Position numbers and translations under genes: made by a program. Shown in pieces: positions 39,401 through 49,557 of a stretch of DNA of 64,000 nt. Numbering within the stretch: the first letter of the stretch is position 1; every line of letters starts with the position of its first letter. The notes below the pieces were generated by a model. It was not told where the DNA came from, did not search any database, and was given only the letters and a program-made list of their open reading frames with translations. The stretch lies in contig NZ_CP150300.1 in NCBI RefSeq assembly GCF_037991315.1, positions 3,472,001-3,536,000 of the forward strand, written 5' to 3'. Source of the DNA: Paenibacillus sp. FSL H8-0079 (GTDB lineage Bacteria > Bacillota > Bacilli > Paenibacillales > Paenibacillaceae).

Positions 39401-40882
39401 ATGGAGTTAAAAGGTTTAATTTACCATAATAACCATCAAATTACGGAGGTGTGGGAGACAAACAATAATCAAATTGGGATTTTTGATGCTCAATACAGGG
39501 CAACTACAATTGGTATTATGCTGGTTCTGGCAACCGTAGCTTTCGAAGGACTGGCTATCACAACGATTGCCGCGAAAATGGCACAAAGTTTAGAGGGTAT
39601 TCATTTATACGGTTGGATCTTCAGCGCATTTTTGTTATCTCAGCTTATTGGAACCTTGGTTATGGGTCAGCAGATTGACAAGCGCGGCGTTTTTACATCC
39701 ATGCTGATATCTTTTAGTGTTTTTGTATTAGGAACTGTGGTCTCCGCTATTTCTTTCGATATGCACATGCTTATTGCGGGAAGAGCCCTTCAAGGTTTTG
39801 GAGCGGGGGCCCTGATCACATGCGTTTATACCTGTGTGACATTACATTATCCAGATACACTTCGTACTCAAATCCTGGCCGCATTCTCCCTGGCATTTGT
39901 CCTGCCTACCTTAATCGGACCTTATGCAGCAGGCCTTATAGCTTCCTACATCTCGTGGCGATATGTTTTCTGGATCGTTTTACCCTTGATTGGAATAGCG
40001 TTGAGTCTCACATTCCGTTCTTTCCGTAATTTGCAGCTTCAGCAAGATCTGTCAGGTCCGCCACGAGCAACCGACTCAAAGATTATGTATGCGATTCTGC
40101 TTGCCGTTGGAACTGGACTGTTACTCACAGGACTTGGTATGATAACCGATTGGAAAGGTATAGTACTCACTTTGGCTGGATTAGTCATCATGATCACACC
40201 AATGCGTAAATTGCTGCCTGTGGGCACTTTTTCGGTAAAAAAAGGATTGCCTGCTACTCTGGTTTCGAGAGGCCTATATGTTGCTTGTTATTTTACAACG
40301 GAGAGTTTTGTGATCTTGGCGCTAACCGAAGTGAAGGGGTTATCAGCTGACCTTGCTGGCCTCATTGTAGCAGCAGGTTCTCTGAGCTGGTCCGCCGCAG
40401 CGTGGTTGCAAGCCAAGCTTGATGCACGAGATCAAGGTCATGCCCGAAAGGGCAGGGTCATAACGGGCATTGGGATTATGATCGTTGGAACTGTACTTGT
40501 GATCCTGGCTCTTATTTTGACGGACGGCGGGATTATACTCATCCTTCTCTCACAAATGATTACAGGGTTTGGTGTTGGATTGGCCAACCCTACAACGGCA
40601 GCCATTGCTTTACAACATGCCTTGCCCAGGAAAGAGGGAGAAATGTCCGCGAATCTACAATTTGTGGATTCCTTCTATATGGGAGTAAGCATTGGCGTTG
40701 GTGGCGCTCTGATTGCCTTGTCCGAAACGTTACAGTGGGGCATATCGACAGGTGTCTTGATCGTGTTAACACTGCAATTACTATGGGTCTTGTTAAGTTT
40801 CTTAGCATCACTACGAATTACCCAACTCGTTCATCAAGAACATCATCCAATCAGCCAAGTGAAGGATAACATCTCCATGTAA
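39401..40882 (+). CDS. MFS exporter, second of a paralogous pair
   Basis: 493 residues, 14-helix-type MFS with an N-terminal extension of about 30 residues. The ATG at 39401 has no good ribosome site nearby; GGAGGTG lies inside the frame at about 39445 without a usable ATG after it, so the start is uncertain. Similar along its length to the exporter at 36943 (EGLAITTIA, GWIFSAFLL, LIGTLVMGQQIDKRG, PTLIGPYAAGLIASY). Fifth gene of the operon, 79 bases after the HesB-like gene. Confidence 0.88.
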   Translation: MELKGLIYHNNHQITEVWETNNNQIGIFDAQYRATTIGIMLVLATVAFEGLAITTIAAKMAQSLEGIHLYGWIFSAFLLSQLIGTLVMGQQIDKRGVFTSMLISFSVFVLGTVVSAISFDMHMLIAGRALQGFGAGALITCVYTCVTLHYPDTLRTQILAAFSLAFVLPTLIGPYAAGLIASYISWRYVFWIVLPLIGIALSLTFRSFRNLQLQQDLSGPPRATDSKIMYAILLAVGTGLLLTGLGMITDWKGIVLTLAGLVIMITPMRKLLPVGTFSVKKGLPATLVSRGLYVACYFTTESFVILALTEVKGLSADLAGLIVAAGSLSWSAAAWLQAKLDARDQGHARKGRVITGIGIMIVGTVLVILALILTDGGIILILLSQMITGFGVGLANPTTAAIALQHALPRKEGEMSANLQFVDSFYMGVSIGVGGALIALSETLQWGISTGVLIVLTLQLLWVLLSFLASLRITQLVHQEHHPISQVKDNISM

Positions 40883-40952
40883 CGGATGACGACCGCGTCG
40901 TTAAATACATCATGAAGAACGGGGGGACTAATTGCATTGGGAGGTGGATAAG

Positions 40953-42173
40953 ATGGCACGTGTATTAGTAGTCATTACTCCGGCTGAAGGACATGTGAAT
41001 CCATCGTTAGGATTAGTTACTCAATTGATAGACAATGGTGAGGAAGTCATCTATGTGTGCACGGAGGAGTACCGTTCCCGAATTGAACAAACCGGTGCCC
41101 AGATACTTACCTATCCGTTTCCACAAGATGCCTTCTCTCATGATCCGGTGTTGAAACCCCAGGAGTATAAGCATTCTTATCAGTTCACCTATATGATGGT
41201 AAGTATTATCCGGAGGATCATCCCCAATGTGCTGCAGGTGGTAGAGGATCAAAAGTTCGATTATATGATCTTTGATTCCCTGATGGGATGGGGAGGGACT
41301 ATTCTTGCAGAAAAACTGGGAATTCCTGCGGTGTGCTCGATTGCGTCCTTTGCTTTTGTGGAGCCTCTGGGATCTAACTCAGGTCTGAATGAGACGGAGA
41401 CAAAGGAGCTTTATGAGGCTACGATGAAGATAACAATGGAGTTAGCCGAAGAGTTTCAAGTGAGTATTCCAGCCATGGAAGAGATTCCGGCCCATGCAGG
41501 TCAGTTAAAGCTCGTGTACACCAGCCGTTATTTTCAGCCACAGGCAGACAAGCTGGATGATCGTTTTATTTTCACGGGTCCTTCGATCATAACACGTCAA
41601 GATGCTCCTGCCTTCTCGTTCGAGCTGCTTCGTGAACAGTACCCACAAACCGTGTACATTGCGATGGGTACGATCTTAAATAAAAACTTGGATTTCTATC
41701 AGCTTTGCTTTGAAGCATTAGGAGATCTACCCGTTAATGTTGTTTTATCTTCGGGAAAATACACGGACATGGAGCCGCTGGCGGAACAAATTCCTCCTAA
41801 CTTTATCGTCAAGCCATACATTGCCCAGTTGGACATGCTGCAGCATACCGATGTTTTTATTACACATGCTGGAATGAACAGCACGAGTGAGGCTTTATAT
41901 TACAACGTTCCGATGGTAATGATTCCATTAACATCGGATCAGCCTCTTGTCGCCAATCGGGTACAGGAGTTGGGCGCAGGGATTACTTTAAATAAACATA
42001 ACCTCAGTGAAACTCATTTGAGGGAGGCACTAATAGAAGTACTACACAATTCGCAATATAAACGGCAGGCTTACCTCATCGGTGAATCTTTACGCCAGGC
42101 AGGCGGTTACAAGCGAGCTGCCGAAATGATTATGAATCGTATGGGTTCAGGAGTAGAACTTTATGAATTTTGA
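40953..42173 (+). CDS. Macrolide-type glycosyltransferase (UGT/MGT, GT1)
   Basis: 406 residues from the ATG at 40953 (GGAGGT upstream). GT-B fold: acceptor domain start RVLVVITPAEGHVNPSLGL with the catalytic-base His in EGHVNP, donor domain motif THAGMNSTSEALYYNVPMVMIPLTSDQPLVANRV (about 300-335) which binds the UDP-sugar. Close to Bacillus YjiC/YojK and OleD-like enzymes that glucosylate macrolides, flavonoids and other aglycones, often to detoxify them. Last gene of the exporter/Fe-S operon. Confidence 0.93.
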   Translation: MARVLVVITPAEGHVNPSLGLVTQLIDNGEEVIYVCTEEYRSRIEQTGAQILTYPFPQDAFSHDPVLKPQEYKHSYQFTYMMVSIIRRIIPNVLQVVEDQKFDYMIFDSLMGWGGTILAEKLGIPAVCSIASFAFVEPLGSNSGLNETETKELYEATMKITMELAEEFQVSIPAMEEIPAHAGQLKLVYTSRYFQPQADKLDDRFIFTGPSIITRQDAPAFSFELLREQYPQTVYIAMGTILNKNLDFYQLCFEALGDLPVNVVLSSGKYTDMEPLAEQIPPNFIVKPYIAQLDMLQHTDVFITHAGMNSTSEALYYNVPMVMIPLTSDQPLVANRVQELGAGITLNKHNLSETHLREALIEVLHNSQYKRQAYLIGESLRQAGGYKRAAEMIMNRMGSGVELYEF

Positions 42174-42200
42174 TATAGCAGCCAGCTTCATTTAGGCATT

Positions 42201-42241
42201 GAAAATAGACGATCCTGTTAATCCAGGGTCGTCTATTTTTT
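42201..42241 (+). terminator. Terminator closing the MFS/Fe-S/GT operon
   Basis: AAATAGACGATCC pairs with GGGTCGTCTATTT, followed by T residues. It is the first strong terminator after 36943. Confidence 0.88.
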
Positions 42242-42318
42242 AACGTTGATTAATCTTCTGTGAACTTTCAACCAAGTTATACGAAATATATGATGTCTGT
42301 GATCCATGATCAGTGAGT

Positions 42319-43500
42319 CTAGTTTGTCACCTCTGACTTTTTAATTGGTAGTAAACGATTTGTTGCGAATACGACCATTACAACCAGAAGAGCTGTTATC
42401 CCGATTAAAAGTTGGATATTGCCTAAAGGATACAAAAAACTTCCAATTAGTGGAGCAGTAGCCATACCAAGATAACGAACAAAGTTATAGACACCCATTG
42501 CCGTAGCACGCTCTTCAACAAACTCTGAGGACAAGAGGGTTGGCATCACTGGTGTTGCAAGTCCCATCACGAATCCAGTAAGCATCAGAGAGAGAAGCAA
42601 TCCAATTAGAGAGTAATCTGCAGCAAAAATAAAAATCACAAGACTCAAAATGGTCATTATACCGGCCCAGAAGAGTGTTCGTACTGAGCCTATACGGGTT
42701 TGTAAACTTCCACTCATTTTACTTCCAACAAGATTGAATATCATGAGGGCGAGGGAGAAAAATCCAATGCTTGCAGCGCCTAAAGCATACTTCGTTTGTA
42801 ATATTGTAGGTAGAAATACAATGAATGTGTAAAAGACATCATACATGATGAAACCGCTCAAAAGAACTACAACGCCGGTTTTGTTCCCCAGAATTTTCCC
42901 AAATGCTTTTAAACCTAGTCTTGTTCCCGCTGGTTTTATGTTGACTGGTTTTGTCTCAGGTAACATAAATATGGCTGCTATCAGGATGAGAAGAGCACTG
43001 ACTGCTGCAAAACCAAACGTACCCGTGTAACCGAATTGACTACCGATAATACCACCGATGAGCGGACCAATAGCTGGTGAAATTCCAAGAATCATCTGAT
43101 ATGTAGCCATACTTTCGGCACGCTCTTTACCCTCAAAAACATCTCCGATCATTGTAGCAGCTACTAATGGAACAGATGATGCGCCTATTCCTTGAATGAC
43201 TCGAAAAATGAGTAACATTTCTATTGAACCTGAAAACATGCATCCTATAGTAGCAATTACATAAATAATTATACCCGGGACTAGGATTTTCTTACGTCCA
43301 TTACGATCAACAATGGGGCCAAGTATGATCTGCATGGTTGCCATGGCCACAGTGAATAAAGTAACCGTTAGATTAACTAAATGTAATGACGTATTTAGAT
43401 CTTGTTGCAGATCAGGTAGCAAAGGAATATACAGGCTTTGAGCAAGAGATACAATAGCGGCAGAAATCCCCAAGATAAAGAGCAATCGTCGTTTGTTCAT
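42319..43500 (-). CDS. MFS exporter (DHA1, drug/H+ antiporter)
   Basis: 393 residues, 12 helices. Motif A GPIVDRNGRKKIL and motif C GISPAIGPLIGG place it in the drug:H+ antiporter-1 branch, close to Bcr-like exporters. Divergent from a TetR gene with two palindromic operators between, so it is likely induced by its own substrate. Ribosome site GGAGGTG before the ATG. Confidence 0.92.
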   Translation of the reverse strand: MNKRRLLFILGISAAIVSLAQSLYIPLLPDLQQDLNTSLHLVNLTVTLFTVAMATMQIILGPIVDRNGRKKILVPGIIIYVIATIGCMFSGSIEMLLIFRVIQGIGASSVPLVAATMIGDVFEGKERAESMATYQMILGISPAIGPLIGGIIGSQFGYTGTFGFAAVSALLILIAAIFMLPETKPVNIKPAGTRLGLKAFGKILGNKTGVVVLLSGFIMYDVFYTFIVFLPTILQTKYALGAASIGFFSLALMIFNLVGSKMSGSLQTRIGSVRTLFWAGIMTILSLVIFIFAADYSLIGLLLSLMLTGFVMGLATPVMPTLLSSEFVEERATAMGVYNFVRYLGMATAPLIGSFLYPLGNIQLLIGITALLVVMVVFATNRLLPIKKSEVTN

Positions 43501-43520
43501 AAAACACCTCCAAATTATAT

Positions 43521-43578
43521 TGACTGACTGTCAGTCATATTGTATATTGAGCTTATAACATTGACTGACAGTTAGTCA
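43521..43578. promoter_or_regulatory. Two TetR operators
   Basis: TGACTGAC-T-GTCAGTCA (43521-43537) is a perfect 8-1-8 palindrome; TGACTGAC-A-GTTAGTCA (43562-43578) has one mismatch. They are 41 bases apart between the MFS and TetR genes. Confidence 0.88.
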
Positions 43579-43626
43579 AGTTGTACATTTAAACTAATAT
43601 AAAGGAGTGACAAAGGAGATCTGACA

Positions 43627-44220
43627 ATGACACGAGTAAGCAAGAATCCCCAGGAACGAAAAAATGAAATACTGACTGTGGCTATGGAATTATTCAACTC
43701 GAAGGGCTACGAAAATACATCTGTCAGTGAAATCGTAAGAAAAGTTGGTGTTTCACAAGGAACTTTCTACAATTATTTTCAATCTAAAGAAGATGTACTT
43801 CATGCTGCTTGTGAACGAACATTATCATCTCGTTTGGAAGCCATACATCATTTAGTTGAAAATCGTGATCTCAAAGCGAGAGAAAAACTTATTCGTATTT
43901 TTATGGATGCAACCCCTAACGAACAGGATGAAGATGTATTTGAATATCTTCATAAGGAAAGTAACAGTACCTTGCATCAAAAATGGATTGTGATCGAAAT
44001 TAATGCATTGATTCCTTACATCAAAAAAATCGTTCAGCAGGGGGCAGAAGAGGGAGAATTTCTTGCTCAACAACCCGAGCTTAAAGCGGAGTTTCTTTTG
44101 GTAGGTGCTGCATTTTGGCTTGATCGTGGTGTGTTTACCTGGAATGAACAAGATTATCTGGAGAGAAAAAATGCTTTGAACGGGATCATTGATCAGCTAC
44201 TTGCTGTTAATAAGCAATGA
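43627..44220 (+). CDS. TetR-family repressor
   Basis: 197 residues. Helix-turn-helix at 10-57 (NEILTVAMELFNSKGYENTSVSEIVRKVGVSQGTFYNYFQSKED); C-terminal ligand domain. The paired TGACTGAC palindromes (a common TetR/AcrR operator type) upstream suggest it represses itself, the nitroreductase behind it, and the divergent MFS exporter. Confidence 0.92.
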   Translation: MTRVSKNPQERKNEILTVAMELFNSKGYENTSVSEIVRKVGVSQGTFYNYFQSKEDVLHAACERTLSSRLEAIHHLVENRDLKAREKLIRIFMDATPNEQDEDVFEYLHKESNSTLHQKWIVIEINALIPYIKKIVQQGAEEGEFLAQQPELKAEFLLVGAAFWLDRGVFTWNEQDYLERKNALNGIIDQLLAVNKQ

Positions 44221-44261
44221 ATTGCATCGTTCAACAGACTATAGGAAGAAGGAAGACGAGA

Positions 44262-44894
44262 ATGAATTCAATAACAAAAGATTTTAGTGAGGTTTTGCAT
44301 GGCCGTCGTACGATAAAGAAATACGATCCGAATTATAAAATTAGTCGGGAAGAAATCACTGAAATGCTCGAAGATGCTGCTTTGGCTCCATCAGCATTCA
44401 ATTTACAGCCTTGGCGATTTGTCGTTATTGACAGTGACAAAGGTAAGGAAGACCTGCTCGAAATTGCGCCTTTTAACTTTTCACAAATTAATACTTCGTC
44501 AGCAGTTATCGCCGTCTTTGGTGACCTGAATTTTGTCGACAGTGCAGAAGACATTTACAAGGAAACCGCTGATCTTGGCTATATAACGCAGGAAATTAAA
44601 GATAAGATGCTTGCTATGGTTGTACCCATGTATAATCAATTTTCGATGGATAAGAAAAGAGAGTCTGTGTTGCTGGATGGCGGACTTGTCTCTATGCAGT
44701 TTATGCTTACGGCACATGCTCATGGTTATGCGACAAATCCAATGTCAGGCTTTAACAAAGAGAAGATTGCAGCAGTATTGGGATTAGATCCAGAGCGATA
44801 TGTTCCAATACTGCTCATTTCAATCGGCAAGGCAGCTTCAGATGCGCGCCCGCCTGTTCGTCTTCCGATCAGCCAAATTACAGAGTGGAAATAA
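44262..44894 (+). CDS. Nitroreductase family protein
   Basis: 210 residues from the ATG at 44262, after GAAGGAAG; an ATG at 44217 overlapping the TetR stop is a weaker alternative. FMN-dependent fold: RRTIKKYDPNYKISREEI, LAPSAFNLQPWRFVVID, and GGLVSMQFMLTAHAHGYATNPMSGF. Co-transcribed with TetR, so reduction of a nitro or quinone compound and export of it may be linked through the divergent MFS. Ends at the dispersed hairpin copy 3. Confidence 0.9.
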   Translation: MNSITKDFSEVLHGRRTIKKYDPNYKISREEITEMLEDAALAPSAFNLQPWRFVVIDSDKGKEDLLEIAPFNFSQINTSSAVIAVFGDLNFVDSAEDIYKETADLGYITQEIKDKMLAMVVPMYNQFSMDKKRESVLLDGGLVSMQFMLTAHAHGYATNPMSGFNKEKIAAVLGLDPERYVPILLISIGKAASDARPPVRLPISQITEWK

Positions 44895-44939
44895 CAGAAT
44901 TTTCACTCGAAAAAATGCCTCAACTATAGTACCAATGAA

Positions 44940-44964
44940 AGTCGCTATTTTAGCGGCTTTTTTT
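44940..44964 (+). terminator. Terminator; copy 3 of the dispersed hairpin
   Basis: AGTCGCTA, loop TTT, TAGCGGCT, then seven T residues. The left flank AGTACCA at 44929 is shared with copy 1 (7469). Confidence 0.9.
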
Positions 44965-44983
44965 GTTTTAATAGTCTCAAGAC

Positions 44984-45014
44984 TTGACCTACAGTCAACT
45001 CTATGTCTTATACT
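44984..45014 (+). promoter_or_regulatory. MerR-type promoter/operator before the Bcr-like exporter
   Basis: TTGACC (44984-44989) and TATACT (45009-45014) are 19 bases apart, too long for normal promoters and typical of MerR activation. The spacer lies in a dyad whose halves are GACcTAcAG (44986-44994) and CTcTAtGTC (44999-45007). No MerR gene is adjacent. Confidence 0.65.
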
Positions 45015-45060
45015 TCGAATAGCCTTGAAAATTATATAAAGAATTGGAGATTTATTTAAC

Positions 45061-46290
45061 ATGACGAAGAGTACAAATTGGAGTGTTTTTGGATTGGCAA
45101 TACTCCTTGGTTTATTTTCTACATTAGGTCCATTTACGATTGATATGTATTTACCGGCTTTTCCGGAGATTGCACAAAATATGAATACAACGGCATCACT
45201 TGTACAATTTAGTCTTACTGCCTGTTTATTAGGACTCGGTGTAGGACAACTCGTAATGGGTCCTTTGAGTGACGCGTACGGTAGACGTAGACCATTGTTA
45301 ATCTGCATGGCAGCCTATATTATTTGTTCCTTGGCATGTGCTTTTGCTCCGAATATCGGACTATTGATTTTGTTTCGTTTCACGCAAGGATTTGCGGCTT
45401 CAGCTGGAATTGTCATTTCCCGTGCGATAGCTAGAGATCTGTACAGTGGACATGAACTCACTAAATTTTTCTCTTTGCTTTTGCTTGTAGGGAATTTGGG
45501 CCCTTTGGCAGCACCGATTGCAGGAAGTGGGGTTCTTTCATTCACGACATGGATTGGCGTGTTTATCTGCCTTTCATTCTTGGGGATTTTCTTATTAATC
45601 ATGACAAAGTGGAGCTTAAAAGAAACACACCCCGTAGAAAAACGTATGGTTCCAGACTTCAAACAACAATTGGGTAATTACAGAATGCTTCTGCGTGACC
45701 GTAAGTTTGTAGGCTACATGCTGGCACAGGGAATTATGACGGCAGGGGTCTTTGCTTATGTGGCCGGAACACCATTTATTTACCAAAATATATATGGCGT
45801 CACACCCACTGTTTTTGCTATTCTGTTTGCTTCGAACGGAATCAGCTTGATCATCGGATCTCAAATCGTGGGGCGATTGGCCAAACGTATCCCTGAGCAG
45901 ACCCTGCTATTATCTGGGCTATGGCTTGCTATAATTGCAAGTGTTGCTGCTTTGGTGGTAACTCTGGTTCATGGTCCACTTTTCGCTTTGGTCATTCCAT
46001 TGTTCTTCTTCGTCTGCTCGATCGGGATTACGTCTACAGCGGCATTCCCACTTGCCATGGAGAGTCAAGCTAAGATGGCCGGAAGTGCAGCAGCACTGCT
46101 CGGAGTCGTTCCTTTTCTTCTGGGTGCACTGGTTGCTCCTCTGGTCGGTATCGCGGGTGAGGACACTGCCGTCCCGTTAGGACTCACTTTATTAATGACC
46201 AGTATCATTGCGATTGTTACTTATTTCCTACTCGTTAAAAACGTCACGCAGCATACACCTAATCATGCCCAATCTAATGCTGACTTTTAA
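45061..46290 (+). CDS. MFS exporter, Bcr/CflA family
   Basis: 409 residues, 12 helices. TLGPFTIDMYLPAFP and GPLSDAYGRRRPLL are the helix 1 and motif A signatures of the Bcr/CflA branch (bicyclomycin, sulfonamide, chloramphenicol exporters). Expression appears to depend on a MerR-type promoter at 44984. Ends at dispersed hairpin copy 4. Monocistronic. Confidence 0.92.
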   Translation: MTKSTNWSVFGLAILLGLFSTLGPFTIDMYLPAFPEIAQNMNTTASLVQFSLTACLLGLGVGQLVMGPLSDAYGRRRPLLICMAAYIICSLACAFAPNIGLLILFRFTQGFAASAGIVISRAIARDLYSGHELTKFFSLLLLVGNLGPLAAPIAGSGVLSFTTWIGVFICLSFLGIFLLIMTKWSLKETHPVEKRMVPDFKQQLGNYRMLLRDRKFVGYMLAQGIMTAGVFAYVAGTPFIYQNIYGVTPTVFAILFASNGISLIIGSQIVGRLAKRIPEQTLLLSGLWLAIIASVAALVVTLVHGPLFALVIPLFFFVCSIGITSTAAFPLAMESQAKMAGSAAALLGVVPFLLGALVAPLVGIAGEDTAVPLGLTLLMTSIIAIVTYFLLVKNVTQHTPNHAQSNADF

Positions 46291-46346
46291 ATAGAAGGAA
46301 CAGCTCGCCAAGCATTGGCGTGAGACATGAATATGGCCCCATTACA

Positions 46347-46371
46347 AGTCGCTAACATAGCGGCTTTTTTT
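46347..46371 (+). terminator. Terminator; copy 4 of the dispersed hairpin
   Basis: AGTCGCTA, loop ACA, TAGCGGCT and seven T residues; stem identical to copies 1-3. Confidence 0.88.
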
Positions 46372-46374
46372 GGT

Positions 46375-47337
46375 TTAAGGGCAGAATAAGTTTAATCTCT
46401 CTTTTACAGCATTCAGGACTTCTTCCGGGATCTCCTTGACCTTGATATCTTCACCTAGAAACAGCAACCAATTGGTCATTTCGGTTAATTCTTCTGAGTT
46501 ATGAACATTCATATATGCCTTTAAGAGGGCTGTAGTTTGGTACGGATTCGTATAGGCAATTGTGAGCTTTAAAGGATGGTATTTTTTGAATTCGGCGATC
46601 GCCTTTGGACCAAGTTCCAGGACTAGGTTGATAACTTCTTCCTGTGTACTTAGTTGCTCTATAATCTTCTTAGGGCTTAACCTTTTTTTCGTCGGGTATA
46701 CTTCTACATGAATGAGGTTGTCGACAGATACGATTCGTCTCTTTTCCTCCTCTAAGTCAAAACCTTCAATGATCCAATGGCCTTTTTGATGATGAAGGTG
46801 CAAGAGAACAATGGGATACGACTTTGTTTCCTTCTCTTCTTGGACTGTAACTAACAAATAACTCTCTGTAAGAAGAATTTGGATGAGTTTTTCCAAAGTA
46901 GGGTGGGGCAGGTCTGACAGGTCAAGCAAGTCTGGATTATGGGGATTGGTCCCTTCAAAAAGCAATATTTGATTCAAATGCACCAGATCATCTTGCTGAT
47001 TTTCGGAGATAAGGCCCAATAATTTTTCAGCCAAAGATTGACGACTCTTCAGATAAGGAAGTTGTTGATTTCTTGTTGCCATAAAGGCAATAAATAGCGC
47101 TTTGATTTCATTATCGGTAAAGCGGACCGTGGGCAGGAGGGAGTTGTTCATGACAAAATAACCGCCATCTCTTCCTACTTCAGCGACAAGTGGCATTCCC
47201 ATGGCTTCAATTTCTCTGATATCTCGAATAGCCGTTGAACGAGAAATGCTAAATTCTCGCATGATTTCAGAAATGGTAAAGTGGGCACGGTTATTGATAT
47301 ACCGCGTGATGATATTAATGCGTTCAACTTTTTTCAT
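46375..47337 (-). CDS. WYL-domain transcriptional regulator (YafY/DeoR type)
   Basis: 320 residues. N-terminal winged helix (1-60, HFTISEIMREFSISRSTAIRDIREIEAMGMPLVAE) followed by a WYL domain (about 140-220, with YPIVLLHLHHQKGHWIIEGFDLEEEKRRIVSVDNL, where the WYL motif is W-I-I) and a C-terminal WCX extension. WYL regulators respond to small ligands or nucleic acids. It is divergent from a GyrI-like gene, a frequent pairing in which the regulator controls the effector-binding protein. Confidence 0.9.
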   Translation of the reverse strand: MKKVERINIITRYINNRAHFTISEIMREFSISRSTAIRDIREIEAMGMPLVAEVGRDGGYFVMNNSLLPTVRFTDNEIKALFIAFMATRNQQLPYLKSRQSLAEKLLGLISENQQDDLVHLNQILLFEGTNPHNPDLLDLSDLPHPTLEKLIQILLTESYLLVTVQEEKETKSYPIVLLHLHHQKGHWIIEGFDLEEEKRRIVSVDNLIHVEVYPTKKRLSPKKIIEQLSTQEEVINLVLELGPKAIAEFKKYHPLKLTIAYTNPYQTTALLKAYMNVHNSEELTEMTNWLLFLGEDIKVKEIPEEVLNAVKERLNLFCP

Positions 47338-47442
47338 GGGGCCCCCTAAACAGTATCAACTTTTGACATGATTTAAGGTTATTATAAACCCATCAAGTGA
47401 AAAGACAAATCAATTGATAAACTAAAGAGGACGGTGTAAACC

Positions 47443-47922
47443 ATGAGTAATTATCATTTCGAAGAAAAAGACAGCTTTATCGTATTAGGTATTGGAACGG
47501 ATCTTAAGAGCGACTATACAGACTATGCTGGCATCAGCAAGGAGAAGGCGGATTTTTGGTCCACAGTGAAAGAGGATGGAAGCCTGGACAAATTAAAGTC
47601 TCTGGCAACAAACGACTACATTTTTGCCGTAAACGAAGCAGTGAATAACAAGATGATGCATTATGCCGGTGTCATGACAGAAGAATCTCTGCCAGAAGCA
47701 ACGAGAGTGATCCAATTTCCTAAGGGAGAATACTTGGTTGTGAAGGGCGAAGCTGAAACGGCAGATGCGCTCAGTAACATGCTTACTGGCATTGCCTTTG
47801 GTCAAGCCCTCCCCGTAGAAAAAGATTATGCCTATGTTGGTGGTCCAAACACAACGGTTGAGATGGGAGAGAGAAACGGCTTAGTATATGGTGAAATGTG
47901 GATTCCTGTTGTAAGGAATTGA
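47443..47922 (+). CDS. GyrI-like small-molecule-binding protein
   Basis: 159 residues, a stand-alone effector-binding domain of the GyrI/BmrR-C fold (FIVLGIGTDL, ATRVIQFPKGEYLVVKGEAE, ending YGEMWIPV with the characteristic acidic Glu). Such proteins bind or hydrolyse cationic drugs. Divergent from the WYL regulator with a gap of about 105 bases. No HTH domain. Confidence 0.8.
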   Translation: MSNYHFEEKDSFIVLGIGTDLKSDYTDYAGISKEKADFWSTVKEDGSLDKLKSLATNDYIFAVNEAVNNKMMHYAGVMTEESLPEATRVIQFPKGEYLVVKGEAETADALSNMLTGIAFGQALPVEKDYAYVGGPNTTVEMGERNGLVYGEMWIPVVRN

Positions 47923-48023
47923 TGAGAAGGAGAACGCGGAAAGTCGGTCGTATTGGCGTTATTAAATAAAGAATGAGTATTTGAACACAAGCAAATGGAA
48001 CGGGGCTATTGTTTTTTTAGTAG

Positions 48024-48075
48024 GGAACGCAGTTGTTATCCCAAACTGGGGATAAAGAACTGCGTTCCTTTTTTA
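48024..48075 (+). terminator. Terminator after the GyrI-like gene
   Basis: GGAACGCAGTT pairs with AACTGCGTTCC, with an inner ATCCC/GGGAT stem, followed by six T residues. It also lies past the end of the convergent GH1 gene. Confidence 0.9.
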
Positions 48076-48087
48076 ACCTTGAACAGG

Positions 48088-49512
<1,425 letters not shown>

Positions 49513-49557
49513 TCACTTATAAGTGATGCTCTGCTGTTTTAAATGAATAGCGACTGA

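Noticed and set aside
39391-39470. Alternative starts for the second MFS near GGAGGTG at about 39445
   Set aside because: No ATG, GTG or TTG lies in frame at a proper distance after this site; the ATG at 39401 was kept although its ribosome site is poor.
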